From: CALMFQ01 sp964495595
GTDB taxonomy: Bacteria > Pseudomonadota > Gammaproteobacteria > Burkholderiales > SCOH01
DNA: 9,923 nt
Assembly: GCA_964495595.1 (NCBI GenBank)
Contig: CAZBWH010000096.1
Span: 1 to 9,923, forward strand
Direction: 5' to 3'
Positions 1 through 7,431 of this stretch are shown piece after piece; the first letter of the stretch is position 1; each line of letters starts with the position of its first letter. The notes below the pieces were generated by a model, which saw nothing but the letters and a program-made list of their open reading frames with translations, ran no database searches and was not told the origin of the DNA. Made by a program: the position numbers and the translations under genes.

Positions 1-2809
1 CCAGCAGGATCGAGTTGCGGACGATGATGCCGGCCAGCGCGATCATGCCGATCATCGAGGTGGCGGTGAATTGCGCACCCAGCAGCGCGTGCCCCGGCAT
101 CACACCGATGATGGTGAGCGGAATTGGCGCCATGATGATCGCCGGCGTCAGGTAGCTCTTGAACTGCGCCACCACCAGCAGGTAGATCAGCACCAGCCCC
201 ACCGCATAGGCGGCACCCATGTCGCGGAAGGTTTCATACGTCACCTGCCATTCGCCATCCCATTTCAGCGCATAACCCGCATACGGGTCAGACGGCTGGC
301 GGATGAAGTAGTCGGTGAGCACCCCACCCTGCTCCAGCGGCTTGCCGCTGATGTCAGCACGCGCGGCAAACATGCCGTACAGCGGGCTATCCAGCTTGCC
401 GGCCATGTCGGCCATCACGTACACCACCGGCAGCAGGTCCTTGTGGTAAATCGCCTTGTCGCGGGTCAGCGCCTGCACCTGCACCAGCTCACTCAGCGGC
501 ACCATGGCGCCGGATGCGGACTTGACTGTCAGTTTCAGCAAATCGTCCAGCCCCGACTGGTGCTCGGGCGGCAGGGTCAGCACCACTGGCACTTCGTATT
601 TGGCTTGCTGGTCGTGCAACGGCGTCACCGCCATGCCGGTCAGGCCAATACGCATGGTGGCGACGATGTCGCGCTGCGCCACACCCAGTTGCGCCGCCTT
701 GCTCTGGTCGACTTTCAGCAGGCGTTTCGGCGCGCTGTCTTCCACCGAATCGTCAATCGCGACAATATCGGCGGTGTCGGCAAACTGCTGACGCACCTTT
801 TTCGCCACCGCGACGCGGCCGGCTTCGTCCGGGCCATAGACTTCGGCAACAATCGGGCTCATCACCGGCGGGCCGGGCGGCACTTCCACCACTTTCACCT
901 TGGCACCGTGGCGCTTGGCGATCTGCTCCAGCGCCGGGCGTACCCGCTGCGCGATCTGGTGGCTCTGGTCGCTGCGATGATGCTTGTCGACCAGATTCAC
1001 CTGCAGGTCACCCATTTCGCTGCTCTGGCGCAGGTAATACTGGCGCACCAGGCCGTTGAAATTGATCGGTGCAGCAGTGCCGGCATAAGCCTGGTAGTCG
1101 GTCACTTCCGGCACCTTGGCCAGCTCGGCGCCCATTTCACGCAATACCGCTGCGGTGTTTTCCAGCGGCGTGCCAGCCGGCATATCCACCACCACCTGGA
1201 ATTCCGACTTGTTGTCGAACGGCAGCATTTTCAGCACCACCAGCTTGGCCACCGCCAGCGACACCGACAGCGCAATAGCGACCACGATGCCCAGATACAG
1301 CTTGTGGCGGCGCTTGCGGCCCAGTTGGTCGTCCAGGAACGGCGACATCACCCGGTCGAACAGCTTGGCCAGCTTGCCGTGTTGCGCTTCTTCCTCGGCG
1401 TGCGATGGCGCGTGCTGCTTGCCGGTGAGTTTCAGCGCCAGCCATGGAGTAACGATGAAGGCAATCGCCAGCGAAATCACCATGCCCAGGCTGGAGTTGA
1501 TCGGAATCGGGCTCATGTACGGACCCATCAGCCCCGACACAAACGCCATCGGCAGCAGCGCGGCGATCACGGTGAAGGTGGCGAGAATGGTCGGGCCACC
1601 GACTTCATCCACCGCCTCCGGAATCACCTGCAGCAGCGACTTGCCCGGCTCCAGCGAGCGGCGGCGGTGGATGTTTTCGACCACCACAATCGCGTCGTCA
1701 ACCAGAATGCCGATGGAGAAAATCAGCGCGAACAGCGATACCCGATTGAGGGTGAATCCCCACGCCCACGAGGCAAACAGCGTTGCCGCCAGGGTCAGCA
1801 CCACTGCGCCCCCCACAATCAGCGCCTCACGCTTGCCCAAGGCAAAGAACACCAGCGCCACCACCGACAAGGTGGCAAACACCAGCTTCTGGATCAGCTT
1901 CATCGCCTTGTCGTTGGCGGTTTCGCCGTAGTTGCGGCTGATATTGACGTCGACGCCAGCCGGGATCACTTTGCCTTTCAGCTCGTCAACGCGCTTGATC
2001 AGCGCATCAGCCACGTCCACGGCGTTTTCACCCGGCTTTTTGGTGATGGCGATGGTGACAGCCGGCTGTTCGCCGGAACCAGTCAGGCCCTTGAGCTTGG
2101 CCGCCGGACCGTTGCCGCTCCAGACATAACGCCCCGGCTGATCCGGGCCGTCGACAATTCGTGCGATATCCGACAGATAAACCGGGTTGCCTTCGCTGAC
2201 GCCGACCACCAGGTTGGCCACGTCGCGGGCATTCTCCAGCCAGTTGCCGGTCTGGATTTCAATCTGCTGGTTGTTGCTGACCAGATTGCCGGACGGCAGG
2301 GCCACGTTCGACAACTGCAGCGCGTTCTGGATTTCCAGCGGCGAAACGTTGTAAGCGCTGAGTTTGTCGGCATCCAGCAGCACCCGTACCTTGCGACCGG
2401 GGCCGCCGATGGTGGTCACTTCGCGGGTGCCGGAAACACGTTTCAGCTCGACTTCCATCGCGTGCGCCACGCGTTCCAGATCGAAGGCGCCACGTTCGCT
2501 ATCGGCAGTCGACAGGGTCAGGGCAACAATCGGTACGTCATCGATACCTTTGGCTTTGATGATCGGCTCGCCCACGCCAAGTTGCGCCGATACCCAGTCG
2601 CGGTTGGCGTGGATCGCATCCCACAGCCGCACCAGCGCGGCTTCGCGACCCACGCCCACTTTGTATTGCACGGTGAGGATCGCTACCCCGGGGCGCGATA
2701 CCGAATAGACATGCTCCAGCCCCTGCACCTGCGACAACACCTGTTCGGCCGGCGTGGCCACCAGTGTTTCCACATCCTTGGCCGAGGCGCCGGGGAACGG
2801 GATGAACAC
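1..2809 (-). CDS. RND efflux transporter permease (AcrB-like), partial at both ends
   Basis: Inner-membrane proton-driven pump subunit that would work with the adaptor encoded just upstream and an outer-membrane channel. Reading the minus strand gives 936 uninterrupted codons. The visible part begins just after where TM1 should be (PFPGASAKDVETLV, start of the first periplasmic porter domain). It then holds the TM2-TM6 block with the proton-relay motif GILVDDAIVVVEN (the Asp-Asp pair, codons at 1694-1699, matches AcrB D407/D408), a basic cytoplasmic linker, TM7, the second periplasmic half, and the start of the C-terminal membrane block. It runs off the left edge at AGIIVRNSILL, where AcrB K940 is replaced by Arg. 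The start codon and TM1 are lost in the N gap; by comparison with relatives about 65-75 residues are missing. I see no frameshift. The substrate cannot be told from sequence; the redox-type repressor in the operon hints at reactive sulfur or oxidant-linked compounds, but that is inference. Confidence 0.93.
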   Translation of the reverse strand, partial: MFIPFPGASAKDVETLVATPAEQVLSQVQGLEHVYSVSRPGVAILTVQYKVGVGREAALVRLWDAIHANRDWVSAQLGVGEPIIKAKGIDDVPIVALTLSTADSERGAFDLERVAHAMEVELKRVSGTREVTTIGGPGRKVRVLLDADKLSAYNVSPLEIQNALQLSNVALPSGNLVSNNQQIEIQTGNWLENARDVANLVVGVSEGNPVYLSDIARIVDGPDQPGRYVWSGNGPAAKLKGLTGSGEQPAVTIAITKKPGENAVDVADALIKRVDELKGKVIPAGVDVNISRNYGETANDKAMKLIQKLVFATLSVVALVFFALGKREALIVGGAVVLTLAATLFASWAWGFTLNRVSLFALIFSIGILVDDAIVVVENIHRRRSLEPGKSLLQVIPEAVDEVGGPTILATFTVIAALLPMAFVSGLMGPYMSPIPINSSLGMVISLAIAFIVTPWLALKLTGKQHAPSHAEEEAQHGKLAKLFDRVMSPFLDDQLGRKRRHKLYLGIVVAIALSVSLAVAKLVVLKMLPFDNKSEFQVVVDMPAGTPLENTAAVLREMGAELAKVPEVTDYQAYAGTAAPINFNGLVRQYYLRQSSEMGDLQVNLVDKHHRSDQSHQIAQRVRPALEQIAKRHGAKVKVVEVPPGPPVMSPIVAEVYGPDEAGRVAVAKKVRQQFADTADIVAIDDSVEDSAPKRLLKVDQSKAAQLGVAQRDIVATMRIGLTGMAVTPLHDQQAKYEVPVVLTLPPEHQSGLDDLLKLTVKSASGAMVPLSELVQVQALTRDKAIYHKDLLPVVYVMADMAGKLDSPLYGMFAARADISGKPLEQGGVLTDYFIRQPSDPYAGYALKWDGEWQVTYETFRDMGAAYAVGLVLIYLLVVAQFKSYLTPAIIMAPIPLTIIGVMPGHALLGAQFTATSMIGMIALAGIIVRNSILL

Positions 2810-2909
2810 NNNNNNNNNNNNNNNNNNNNNNNNNNNNNNNNNNNNNNNNNNNNNNNNNNNNNNNNNNNNNNNNNNNNNNNNNNNNNNNNNNNNNNNNNNN
2901 NNNNNNNNN
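2810..2909. other. Assembly gap (100 N)
   Basis: A run of exactly 100 N lies between the adaptor and permease genes. A round 100 is the usual placeholder for a gap of unknown size, so distances across it should not be trusted. The missing material should include the C-terminus of the adaptor, the intergenic junction and the first part of the permease including TM1, which together probably need well over 100 bases. Confidence 0.97.
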
Positions 2910-3667
2910 CGCAGCGATTCCGGCAAATCCAGCCGCACCTTGGCGGTGTGGCTGCGGGCATCGGCCACCGGCAACAAAGTCACTGCACGCGGTGCCACCC
3001 ATTTGTTCAAAGAGGGGATTTCCAGTTGTGCGCCAGCACCGCCGCGCACCTCATTCCACTTGGCTTGCGGGATGGTCGCCAGCACCCGCAGGTCGGCCGG
3101 GTCGAAGCCACTCATCAACGGCTTGCCCGGCATCGCGGTATCGCCGACTTCGACATGCACCGCCGATACCACGCCGCTGTAAGGCGCGACTATGGTGGCG
3201 TAGCTCTGCGTGGTGGCCGCGGCGCCGCTTCCTGCCTGCGCTGCGTTGAATGCTGCCAGTGCCGACTTGTAAGCTGCCTCGGCCGAATCCAGCCCGGCCT
3301 GGCTGATGAACTTTTGCTGGAACAACTGCTTTTGCCGCTCCAGATTGGCTTTCGCCTCATCCAGCGCGGCTTTTGCCTGATTTACCTGCGCCACACTGCC
3401 GGCCACCGCTTCGCGCACAGCGCGCTCATCGATTTTCACCAGCACCTGTCCCTGCTTGACGAAGTCGCCGGCCTTGAAATGGACTTCGACGATCCGGCCG
3501 CTGATCTGCGCCGATACGGTGGCCTGCTTCACGGCTTCGACTAGGCCTTCGGCAGCGTAAGTCAATGGCACCTGTTTGTAGCTCACCGGTGCAAGTGCCA
3601 GTTTGTCGGCGGCGTGAGCACCTGTGGCCAGCATCACCCCCCCCAGCAGCAGAAATCTTGCATTCAT
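2910..3667 (-). CDS. RND efflux periplasmic adaptor (membrane fusion protein), C-terminus missing in gap
   Basis: Periplasmic adaptor (HlyD/AcrA type) that links the RND permease to an outer-membrane channel. The ATG at 3667 follows the repressor stop directly (TAAATG), and a GGAG ribosome site lies inside the last repressor codons, so the two genes are probably translationally coupled. About 252 residues are visible. There is a signal peptide with likely cleavage after AHA (residue 19), then the first half of the lipoyl domain (about 48-80, VSAQISGRIVEV and GDFVKQGQVLVKID). A helical hairpin rich in Ala, Gln and Lys follows (about 81-145), then the second lipoyl half (about 157-185, APYSGVVSAVHVEVGD) and the beginning of the beta-barrel domain. 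The N-terminal Cys of lipoprotein adaptors is absent, so this one is probably soluble or held only by its partners. The membrane-proximal domain is lost in the N gap. Confidence 0.93.
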
Positions 3668-4009
3668 TTATTGCGCTCCGTTCAAGTTTGCCAGCTCAGC
3701 CGCTGGCACGGCATCCACCGGGCAGAACATGCCGTACAACACGTTCAACAAATGCAGCACTTCTTCACTGGCCAGCCGGTAATAAATCCGCTTGCCGTCA
3801 CGGCGGGTTTCCACCACCCCTTCGTTGCGCAACACACCGAGTTGCTGCGACAAAGTTGGCTGACGGATATCCAGCATTTCTTCCAGATCGCTGACACATT
3901 TCTCGCCATCGACCATCTGGCACAACAGCAACAGGCGATCCTCGTTCGCCAGCACTTTCAGCAACCCACTGGCGTTACCGGCCGCCTGACGCATTTTTGC
4001 GATATCCAT
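3668..4009 (-). CDS. ArsR/SmtB-family repressor of the BigR/SqrR/YgaV dithiol type
   Basis: A 113-residue winged-helix repressor, probably controlling its own operon with the RND pump. I chose the ATG at 4009 (MDIAKMRQ), which has a GGTGG-like site just upstream; a TTG at 4027 would add six unlikely residues. The recognition region is DLEEMLDIRQPTLSQQLGVLRNEG (about 41-64, given here only to show helix-turn-helix type), followed by the wing RRDGKRIYYRL. The metal-binding ELCVCDL motif of ArsR/SmtB metal sensors is absent. Instead there are Cys30 (LLLLCQ) and Cys96 (LYGMFC), 66 residues apart. That is the spacing of the persulfide/redox-sensing pair in BigR (Cys42/Cys108) and SqrR (Cys41/Cys107). 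A third Cys38 sits between them. Inference: oxidation or persulfidation would link the two cysteines and release the operator, switching on the pump. The stop codon abuts the adaptor start. Confidence 0.92.
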   Translation of the reverse strand: MDIAKMRQAAGNASGLLKVLANEDRLLLLCQMVDGEKCVSDLEEMLDIRQPTLSQQLGVLRNEGVVETRRDGKRIYYRLASEEVLHLLNVLYGMFCPVDAVPAAELANLNGAQ

Positions 4010-4036
4010 GATCCACCGCCCACACAATCAATTTTT

Positions 4037-4074
4037 ATACATTATATTTTTTTATATTTTATTTGCAAGCATAA
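4037..4074. promoter_or_regulatory. Candidate operator dyads for the ArsR-type repressor
   Basis: Two imperfect dyads overlap the promoter. One is ATACATTATAT (4037-4047), lying over the -10 box. The other is TTAT-N8-ATAA (4059-4074), lying over the -35 box; its layout, two 4-base arms around 8 bases, resembles the ATTC-N8-GAAT type of site known for SqrR. AT-rich DNA produces chance dyads easily, so only the position is really persuasive. Confidence 0.4.
4041..4068 (-). promoter_or_regulatory. Sigma70-type promoter of the repressor-efflux operon
   Basis: Read on the minus strand, TTGCAA (4063-4068) is followed after 16 bases by a perfect TATAAT (4041-4046). Transcription would start near 4034, giving a leader of about 25 bases before the repressor ATG. 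The spacer is nearly pure A/T, in sharp contrast with the surrounding GC-rich DNA. Confidence 0.75.
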
Positions 4075-4085
4075 TTTATAGCTAC

Positions 4086-4114
4086 TTGATTGCCCTGCGC
4101 CATTTAACGAAAAT
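4086..4114 (+). promoter_or_regulatory. Weak candidate promoter for the cyclophilin lipoprotein gene
   Basis: TTGATT (4086-4091) and GAAAAT (4109-4114) are spaced by 17 bases. The -10 box matches the consensus at only four positions. It lies about 70 bases upstream of the ATG at 4183, in the divergent intergenic region shared with the efflux operon. Confidence 0.3.
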
Positions 4115-4182
4115 GCTTGGCCCGCGCACGTACTTCGGCTACCAACGCCCAGCGCGCCAACCACCTGAACAGGAGAAATTTC

Positions 4183-5028
4183 ATGCGTCTGACCGCAACA
4201 CTGGCCATTTTCGGCGCAGCACTACTGGCTGGCTGCAACAGCGATGGATCCGACGACCCGGCACCGCCAGCCAACACCGGCTCAACCACCGGCACCGGCA
4301 GCCCCGCTAGCGTGACCAGCATCAGCGCAAACAGACTGCAATACAGCCAGCAATCCCGGTTCACCATCACCGGTCAGAACCTGGACCAGAGCATCAGCCT
4401 TAATGTCAGCGCGTGCAGCAACCTGGCCGAGGTGACAGGCAATACAGCCAGCCAGCGCATCTACACTTGCACGATTTCGGGGGTTGGCAGCCTGACGGCC
4501 GAAGTCAAGTCGGCCAGTGGCGCCTCGCTGTACAAAGCCCAGCAAACCGTGCCCATGCCACAGGTCAGCATGAAGACCAGTCTTGGCGATCTGGTGGTCG
4601 AGCTTTACCCGGACAAGGCGCCGATCTCTGTCGCCAACTTTATGAGTTATGTGAATTCCGGCTTTTATAATGGGCTGATTTTTCACCGGGTCGAGAAAGA
4701 ATTTGTCGTCCAGGGCGGTGGAAAATCTGCAACCGGAGTGATTCCCGCCACCCAGCCACCGATCAAACTGGAAGTCGGCAAAGGACTAAGCAACCTGCGT
4801 GGTACCATCGCCATGGCCCGTACCAACGTCCTCGACTCGGCGACCTCCCAGTTCTACTTCAACACCGTCGACAACATCCCGCTGGATACCTATGGCGGTG
4901 GATATGCAGTGTTCGGCAAAATTACCAGTGGCCTCACCGTCATTGACCAAATCAACCTGGTCCCGACCGACAGCAAGGCCCAACCGCTGACCCCGGTCGT
5001 CATCAATTCGGTCAGCCAGATCCAGTAA
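4183..5028 (+). CDS. Lipoprotein cyclophilin-type peptidyl-prolyl cis-trans isomerase
   Basis: A 281-residue lipoprotein that should catalyse proline cis-trans isomerisation during protein folding in the periplasm. The ATG at 4183 is preceded by AGGAG at 4171-4175; an upstream TTG at 4117 has no such site and would bury the signal peptide. The N-terminus ends in the lipobox LAGC (Cys18). Asn follows the Cys, so the inner-membrane-retention Asp+2 is absent and an outer-membrane location is likely. A Ser/Thr/Gly/Pro spacer (19-42) and a small all-beta-looking domain (about 43-125, with Cys78 and Cys96 possibly disulfide-bonded) precede the cyclophilin domain (about 128-281). The catalytic pattern is kept: FHR (Arg169), EFVVQGGG (Phe174, Gln177), SQFYF (Gln223, Phe224) and the late GGGYAVFGKI strand. 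Typical bacterial PpiA/PpiB are about 165-190 residues, so the N-terminal domain and lipid anchor are additions. It stands alone, divergent from the efflux operon. Confidence 0.93.
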   Translation: MRLTATLAIFGAALLAGCNSDGSDDPAPPANTGSTTGTGSPASVTSISANRLQYSQQSRFTITGQNLDQSISLNVSACSNLAEVTGNTASQRIYTCTISGVGSLTAEVKSASGASLYKAQQTVPMPQVSMKTSLGDLVVELYPDKAPISVANFMSYVNSGFYNGLIFHRVEKEFVVQGGGKSATGVIPATQPPIKLEVGKGLSNLRGTIAMARTNVLDSATSQFYFNTVDNIPLDTYGGGYAVFGKITSGLTVIDQINLVPTDSKAQPLTPVVINSVSQIQ

Positions 5029-5041
5029 CCCAGCAAAGAGA

Positions 5042-5057
5042 GGGGCCGCCCGGCCCC
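5042..5057 (+). terminator. Hairpin downstream of the cyclophilin gene
   Basis: GGGGCC and GGCCCC form a stem around a GCCC loop, 13 bases after the stop codon, followed by a T-containing run (GTTTGGCTTT). It lies between the converging cyclophilin and HExxH genes and may serve both. The T tract is imperfect. Confidence 0.6.
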
Positions 5058-5086
5058 GCTGTTTGGCTTTCGCCCCCAGCGAACCG

Positions 5087-5605
5087 CTAACCCCTCTCCA
5101 GCCAATACTGCCGCCACAGCCAACCCACGGCAGCGATCACCATCACCACTCCGATCACGCGCAGCAAGCCGGCCACCAGGCCATCCAGATGCAATATTCC
5201 CCAGCGGCCGAGGATCTCTGTCCAGTCATGATCGCCCCCTCCCACCAGCGGCAGTTCCTGGGCCCGCGCATCGGCGACGTAGCGGGCGATATTCAGCAAA
5301 TTTTCCCCCAGCCAGACTACTGAGGCCGCAACCCCGACCTGATGCTGCTGGCGGGCAAAATGCCAGGCCACCGCCAATGGAAAGAGCAACTGAAACCACG
5401 TCCCGCCATACACCGCCAGCCGCTCGCTGAAGAGGCCGACCAACGGATGCCCAGCCTCATGCAAAGCGAGATTGGCGTGGTCAAGTAATGGCACCCATTG
5501 CCCATCGCTCAATCCGTGGAACGCCAGGCAGATGCCAGCCAACAAGGCCACCCCCAGCAAACCCGACAGCGGCGCACCACCCGGCCGCTCACCCCACTCA
5601 TCCAT
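5087..5605 (-). CDS. Small HExxH (HEAGH) integral membrane protein, function unknown
   Basis: A 172-residue membrane protein whose start at 5605 has an excellent AAGGAGG site five bases upstream. Hydrophobic segments are seen near residues 13-31, 71-86, 90-104 and 140-163. Between the first two lies LALHEAGHPLVG, with HEAGH at 49-53, the zinc-binding signature of gluzincin/M50-type metallopeptidases. A second distinctive stretch, LPLVGGGDHDW (118-128), follows a polar helix (ENLLNIARYVADARA) and could give a third metal ligand through His126 or a flanking Asp. I recognise the general sequence pattern from uncharacterised proteins of many proteobacteria but know no function. At about 170 residues it is much shorter than site-2 proteases and lacks a PDZ domain. 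The metal site is suggested by the motif only. It is a single gene between the two terminators, with no clear promoter upstream. Confidence 0.85.
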   Translation of the reverse strand: MDEWGERPGGAPLSGLLGVALLAGICLAFHGLSDGQWVPLLDHANLALHEAGHPLVGLFSERLAVYGGTWFQLLFPLAVAWHFARQQHQVGVAASVVWLGENLLNIARYVADARAQELPLVGGGDHDWTEILGRWGILHLDGLVAGLLRVIGVVMVIAAVGWLWRQYWLERG

Positions 5606-5748
5606 TTCTGCCTCCTTATACTGAACACATCGTGTACCGCCCTACCCCATCATGCCCTCACGCAGAAGTGCTTCCCTTCGTTCGCCAGGATCAACCTGTG
5701 GCACGGGACTTCCACTCGCAAAAGCACCCTTGCCGGCCGCTCCAAAAC
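5606..5748. other. Intergenic region upstream of the HExxH gene
   Basis: About 140 bases between the HExxH gene start and the palindromic terminator of the barrel operon. Apart from the strong ribosome site at its left end I see no convincing promoter or small gene. A promoter for the minus-strand HExxH gene is expected here, but no good -35/-10 pair stands out. Confidence 0.5.
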
Positions 5749-5776
5749 AAAATGCCGGGCAGCTGCCCGGCATTTT
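5749..5776. terminator. Perfect 28-nt palindromic terminator of the C39/barrel operon
   Basis: The 28 bases are their own reverse complement: 14-base arms beginning AAAATGCCGGG on each strand, with a GC-rich stem flanked by A4 and T4. On the minus strand the hairpin is followed by TTTTGTTTTGG and lies 24 bases past the stop of the FadL-type gene, as expected for an intrinsic terminator. Confidence 0.9.
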
Positions 5777-5800
5777 ATCCTCACCCAACAACGGGCTGGA

Positions 5801-7399
5801 TCAGAACTTCTTGCGAATCGACAAACCAAAATAGTCGAACTTGGTACCGGCAGTAACATCCAGGCCGGCGTACGGGTTGTAGATCATATTGAACAGGTCG
5901 GTACAGTTCAGGTTACAACTGGTGTTGTTGGGCGACTCATATTTGGTGTGCAGATAGGCCACTGCGATATCGATCTCCGTGTTCTTGTCGACGGAAATCC
6001 CTGCTCCCAGCCCCCACAGGATGTCATCCGACATCGGCGCCATGACATCAGCGGCGTTGGGAGGAATCGAGCTCTGGCGGAATTCAGCACCGCCGCGCAA
6101 ACGGAAGCGTGACGTCAGATCGTACTGCAGCCCGATACCGGTCGCCCAAGTGTTTTCGTAACCGCGTGGAATGATCAACTGGAACGCATCGGGGTGGCCA
6201 AACAGGCGCGCCATCTGGGTCGCCGCCACTTGCTGATCCAGCTCGAACTTGAAGCTATCCCAAGAAGCCCAGTTGGTCCAATGCACATCGGAATTGACCT
6301 GCAGTTTGCCGAATTTCAGCCGGGTGCCAAGATGGACGTTCTTGGGATAGGTCAGGGTCAATGACAAATTGCCCTTCTCTTCCGGAGGCACCGTGCTCGG
6401 CATGGCCAAAGACGCCAGAATGATCGGGCCGAGAGCAGAATTGCTTACACCTTTGAAGAACTCCTGCAGGTTCTCGTCATACTTGATGTGGAACTGCCCC
6501 TGCAGACGCATCTTTGACTCAGTTGCGTACTTGGCACCCAGAGCAAACCAATCCGTCGGCTCCCACAACATACCTACCGTGACGGTCGGATCAGCGGTCG
6601 TCGTTGCTTTGAGCTCCATGTTCAGCATTTTGGTAAACGGATTCATCCGGCCCTTGTTACACAGGCCGAACAATACGGCATCAATCGGGTTACCCCCGTC
6701 CGGGCACAACGCCTCCTGCAACTTGCCGGTCATCGCAATCAGCGTATTCGGCGCACGAAAATCGGTATTTGCGTACAAGGCGAAGTGTGAGAGCGAGGCT
6801 GTCACCCCCAACGACAAGGTATCGTTGACCTTGTACCCCATCGACGGGGCCAGGTAGGTAAAGCGCTGCATGACCGTCTTTCGGCCATTGTACCGGGTCG
6901 GGTTATCATCGCCTTCCGAGCGATCATAGACCACCATCATGGTCGGAAACAGCGCGGTCGCAAAGGTGAATCGCGACTCCGGATCGTTGTACGCCCAACC
7001 GTTGGCCGGCGCGACCAGCACCGGGATCTTCGCGCCAGTCGGACCATGACCGGGAACGTACAGCGAATGGTTATTGCTGGCACCACGCTGCCCGATTACC
7101 GGATCTTCCTTGAAACCGAAAACACCCTCGTAATCAGCCGGCTTGTTGAATTCGGCGTACATGCTCAGCTTGGCCACAGTGATGTGGGTATCGCCCAGCT
7201 TGCCCCGGACGCGGGTGAGTCCGGCGGGGTTGAAATGTACGGCCTCGGTGCCAACGGTATCCGCGACAATCGCATTCCCCATGGACATGGCCCGTGGGCT
7301 GATCGCCAGGTTTTCCCCCAGCGTCGCCCATGCTGTCGTACTGCCGGCACACAGCGCCAGCGCTACCGCCCGGCGTAGTGTCAAACCAGTGTTTTTCAC
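5801..7399 (-). CDS. OmpP1/FadL-family outer-membrane transport protein
   Basis: A 532-residue outer-membrane beta-barrel of the family that takes up long-chain fatty acids and other hydrophobic compounds by lateral diffusion. I chose GTG at 7399 because GGGAG lies five bases before it and the protein then opens with a normal Lys-led signal peptide (MKNTG...), cleaved after AWA (residue 25); the ATG at 7414 would add five residues and has a poorer site. The mature N-terminus (LGENLAISPRAMSMGNA) and HFNPAGL (about 55-61) are typical of the family. Many alternating strands follow, ending in IRKKF with the C-terminal Phe needed for barrel assembly. Two cysteine pairs (about 232/247 and 495/499) lie in loop-like regions and may form disulfides. 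At 532 residues it is longer than E. coli FadL (about 420 mature), with inserted loops. It follows the FapF-like gene by 32 bases, so it is probably co-transcribed. Its cargo is unknown. Confidence 0.9.
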   Translation of the reverse strand: MKNTGLTLRRAVALALCAGSTTAWATLGENLAISPRAMSMGNAIVADTVGTEAVHFNPAGLTRVRGKLGDTHITVAKLSMYAEFNKPADYEGVFGFKEDPVIGQRGASNNHSLYVPGHGPTGAKIPVLVAPANGWAYNDPESRFTFATALFPTMMVVYDRSEGDDNPTRYNGRKTVMQRFTYLAPSMGYKVNDTLSLGVTASLSHFALYANTDFRAPNTLIAMTGKLQEALCPDGGNPIDAVLFGLCNKGRMNPFTKMLNMELKATTTADPTVTVGMLWEPTDWFALGAKYATESKMRLQGQFHIKYDENLQEFFKGVSNSALGPIILASLAMPSTVPPEEKGNLSLTLTYPKNVHLGTRLKFGKLQVNSDVHWTNWASWDSFKFELDQQVAATQMARLFGHPDAFQLIIPRGYENTWATGIGLQYDLTSRFRLRGGAEFRQSSIPPNAADVMAPMSDDILWGLGAGISVDKNTEIDIAVAYLHTKYESPNNTSCNLNCTDLFNMIYNPYAGLDVTAGTKFDYFGLSIRKKF

Positions 7400-7431
7400 G
7401 TCAACTCCCAACATTGGTCAGATTCCGTACA

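Noticed and set aside
1116..1931. A 271-codon plus-strand frame rich in Ser, Thr and Ala
   Set aside because: Lies wholly antisense to the permease transmembrane block and has no protein-like features or ribosome site.
71..3544. A plus-strand open frame of 1157 codons crossing the N gap
   Set aside because: It is the antisense of the RND permease and adaptor. Its translation is rich in His, Arg and Gln with no recognisable domain, the usual product of GC-rich codon bias, and the minus strand gives clear RND protein motifs.
3668..4009. Metal-sensing ArsR/SmtB repressor (arsenic, zinc or cadmium)
   Set aside because: The ELCVCDL-type motif and the C-terminal His/Asp metal site are not seen; the cysteines fit the dithiol-switch subgroup instead.
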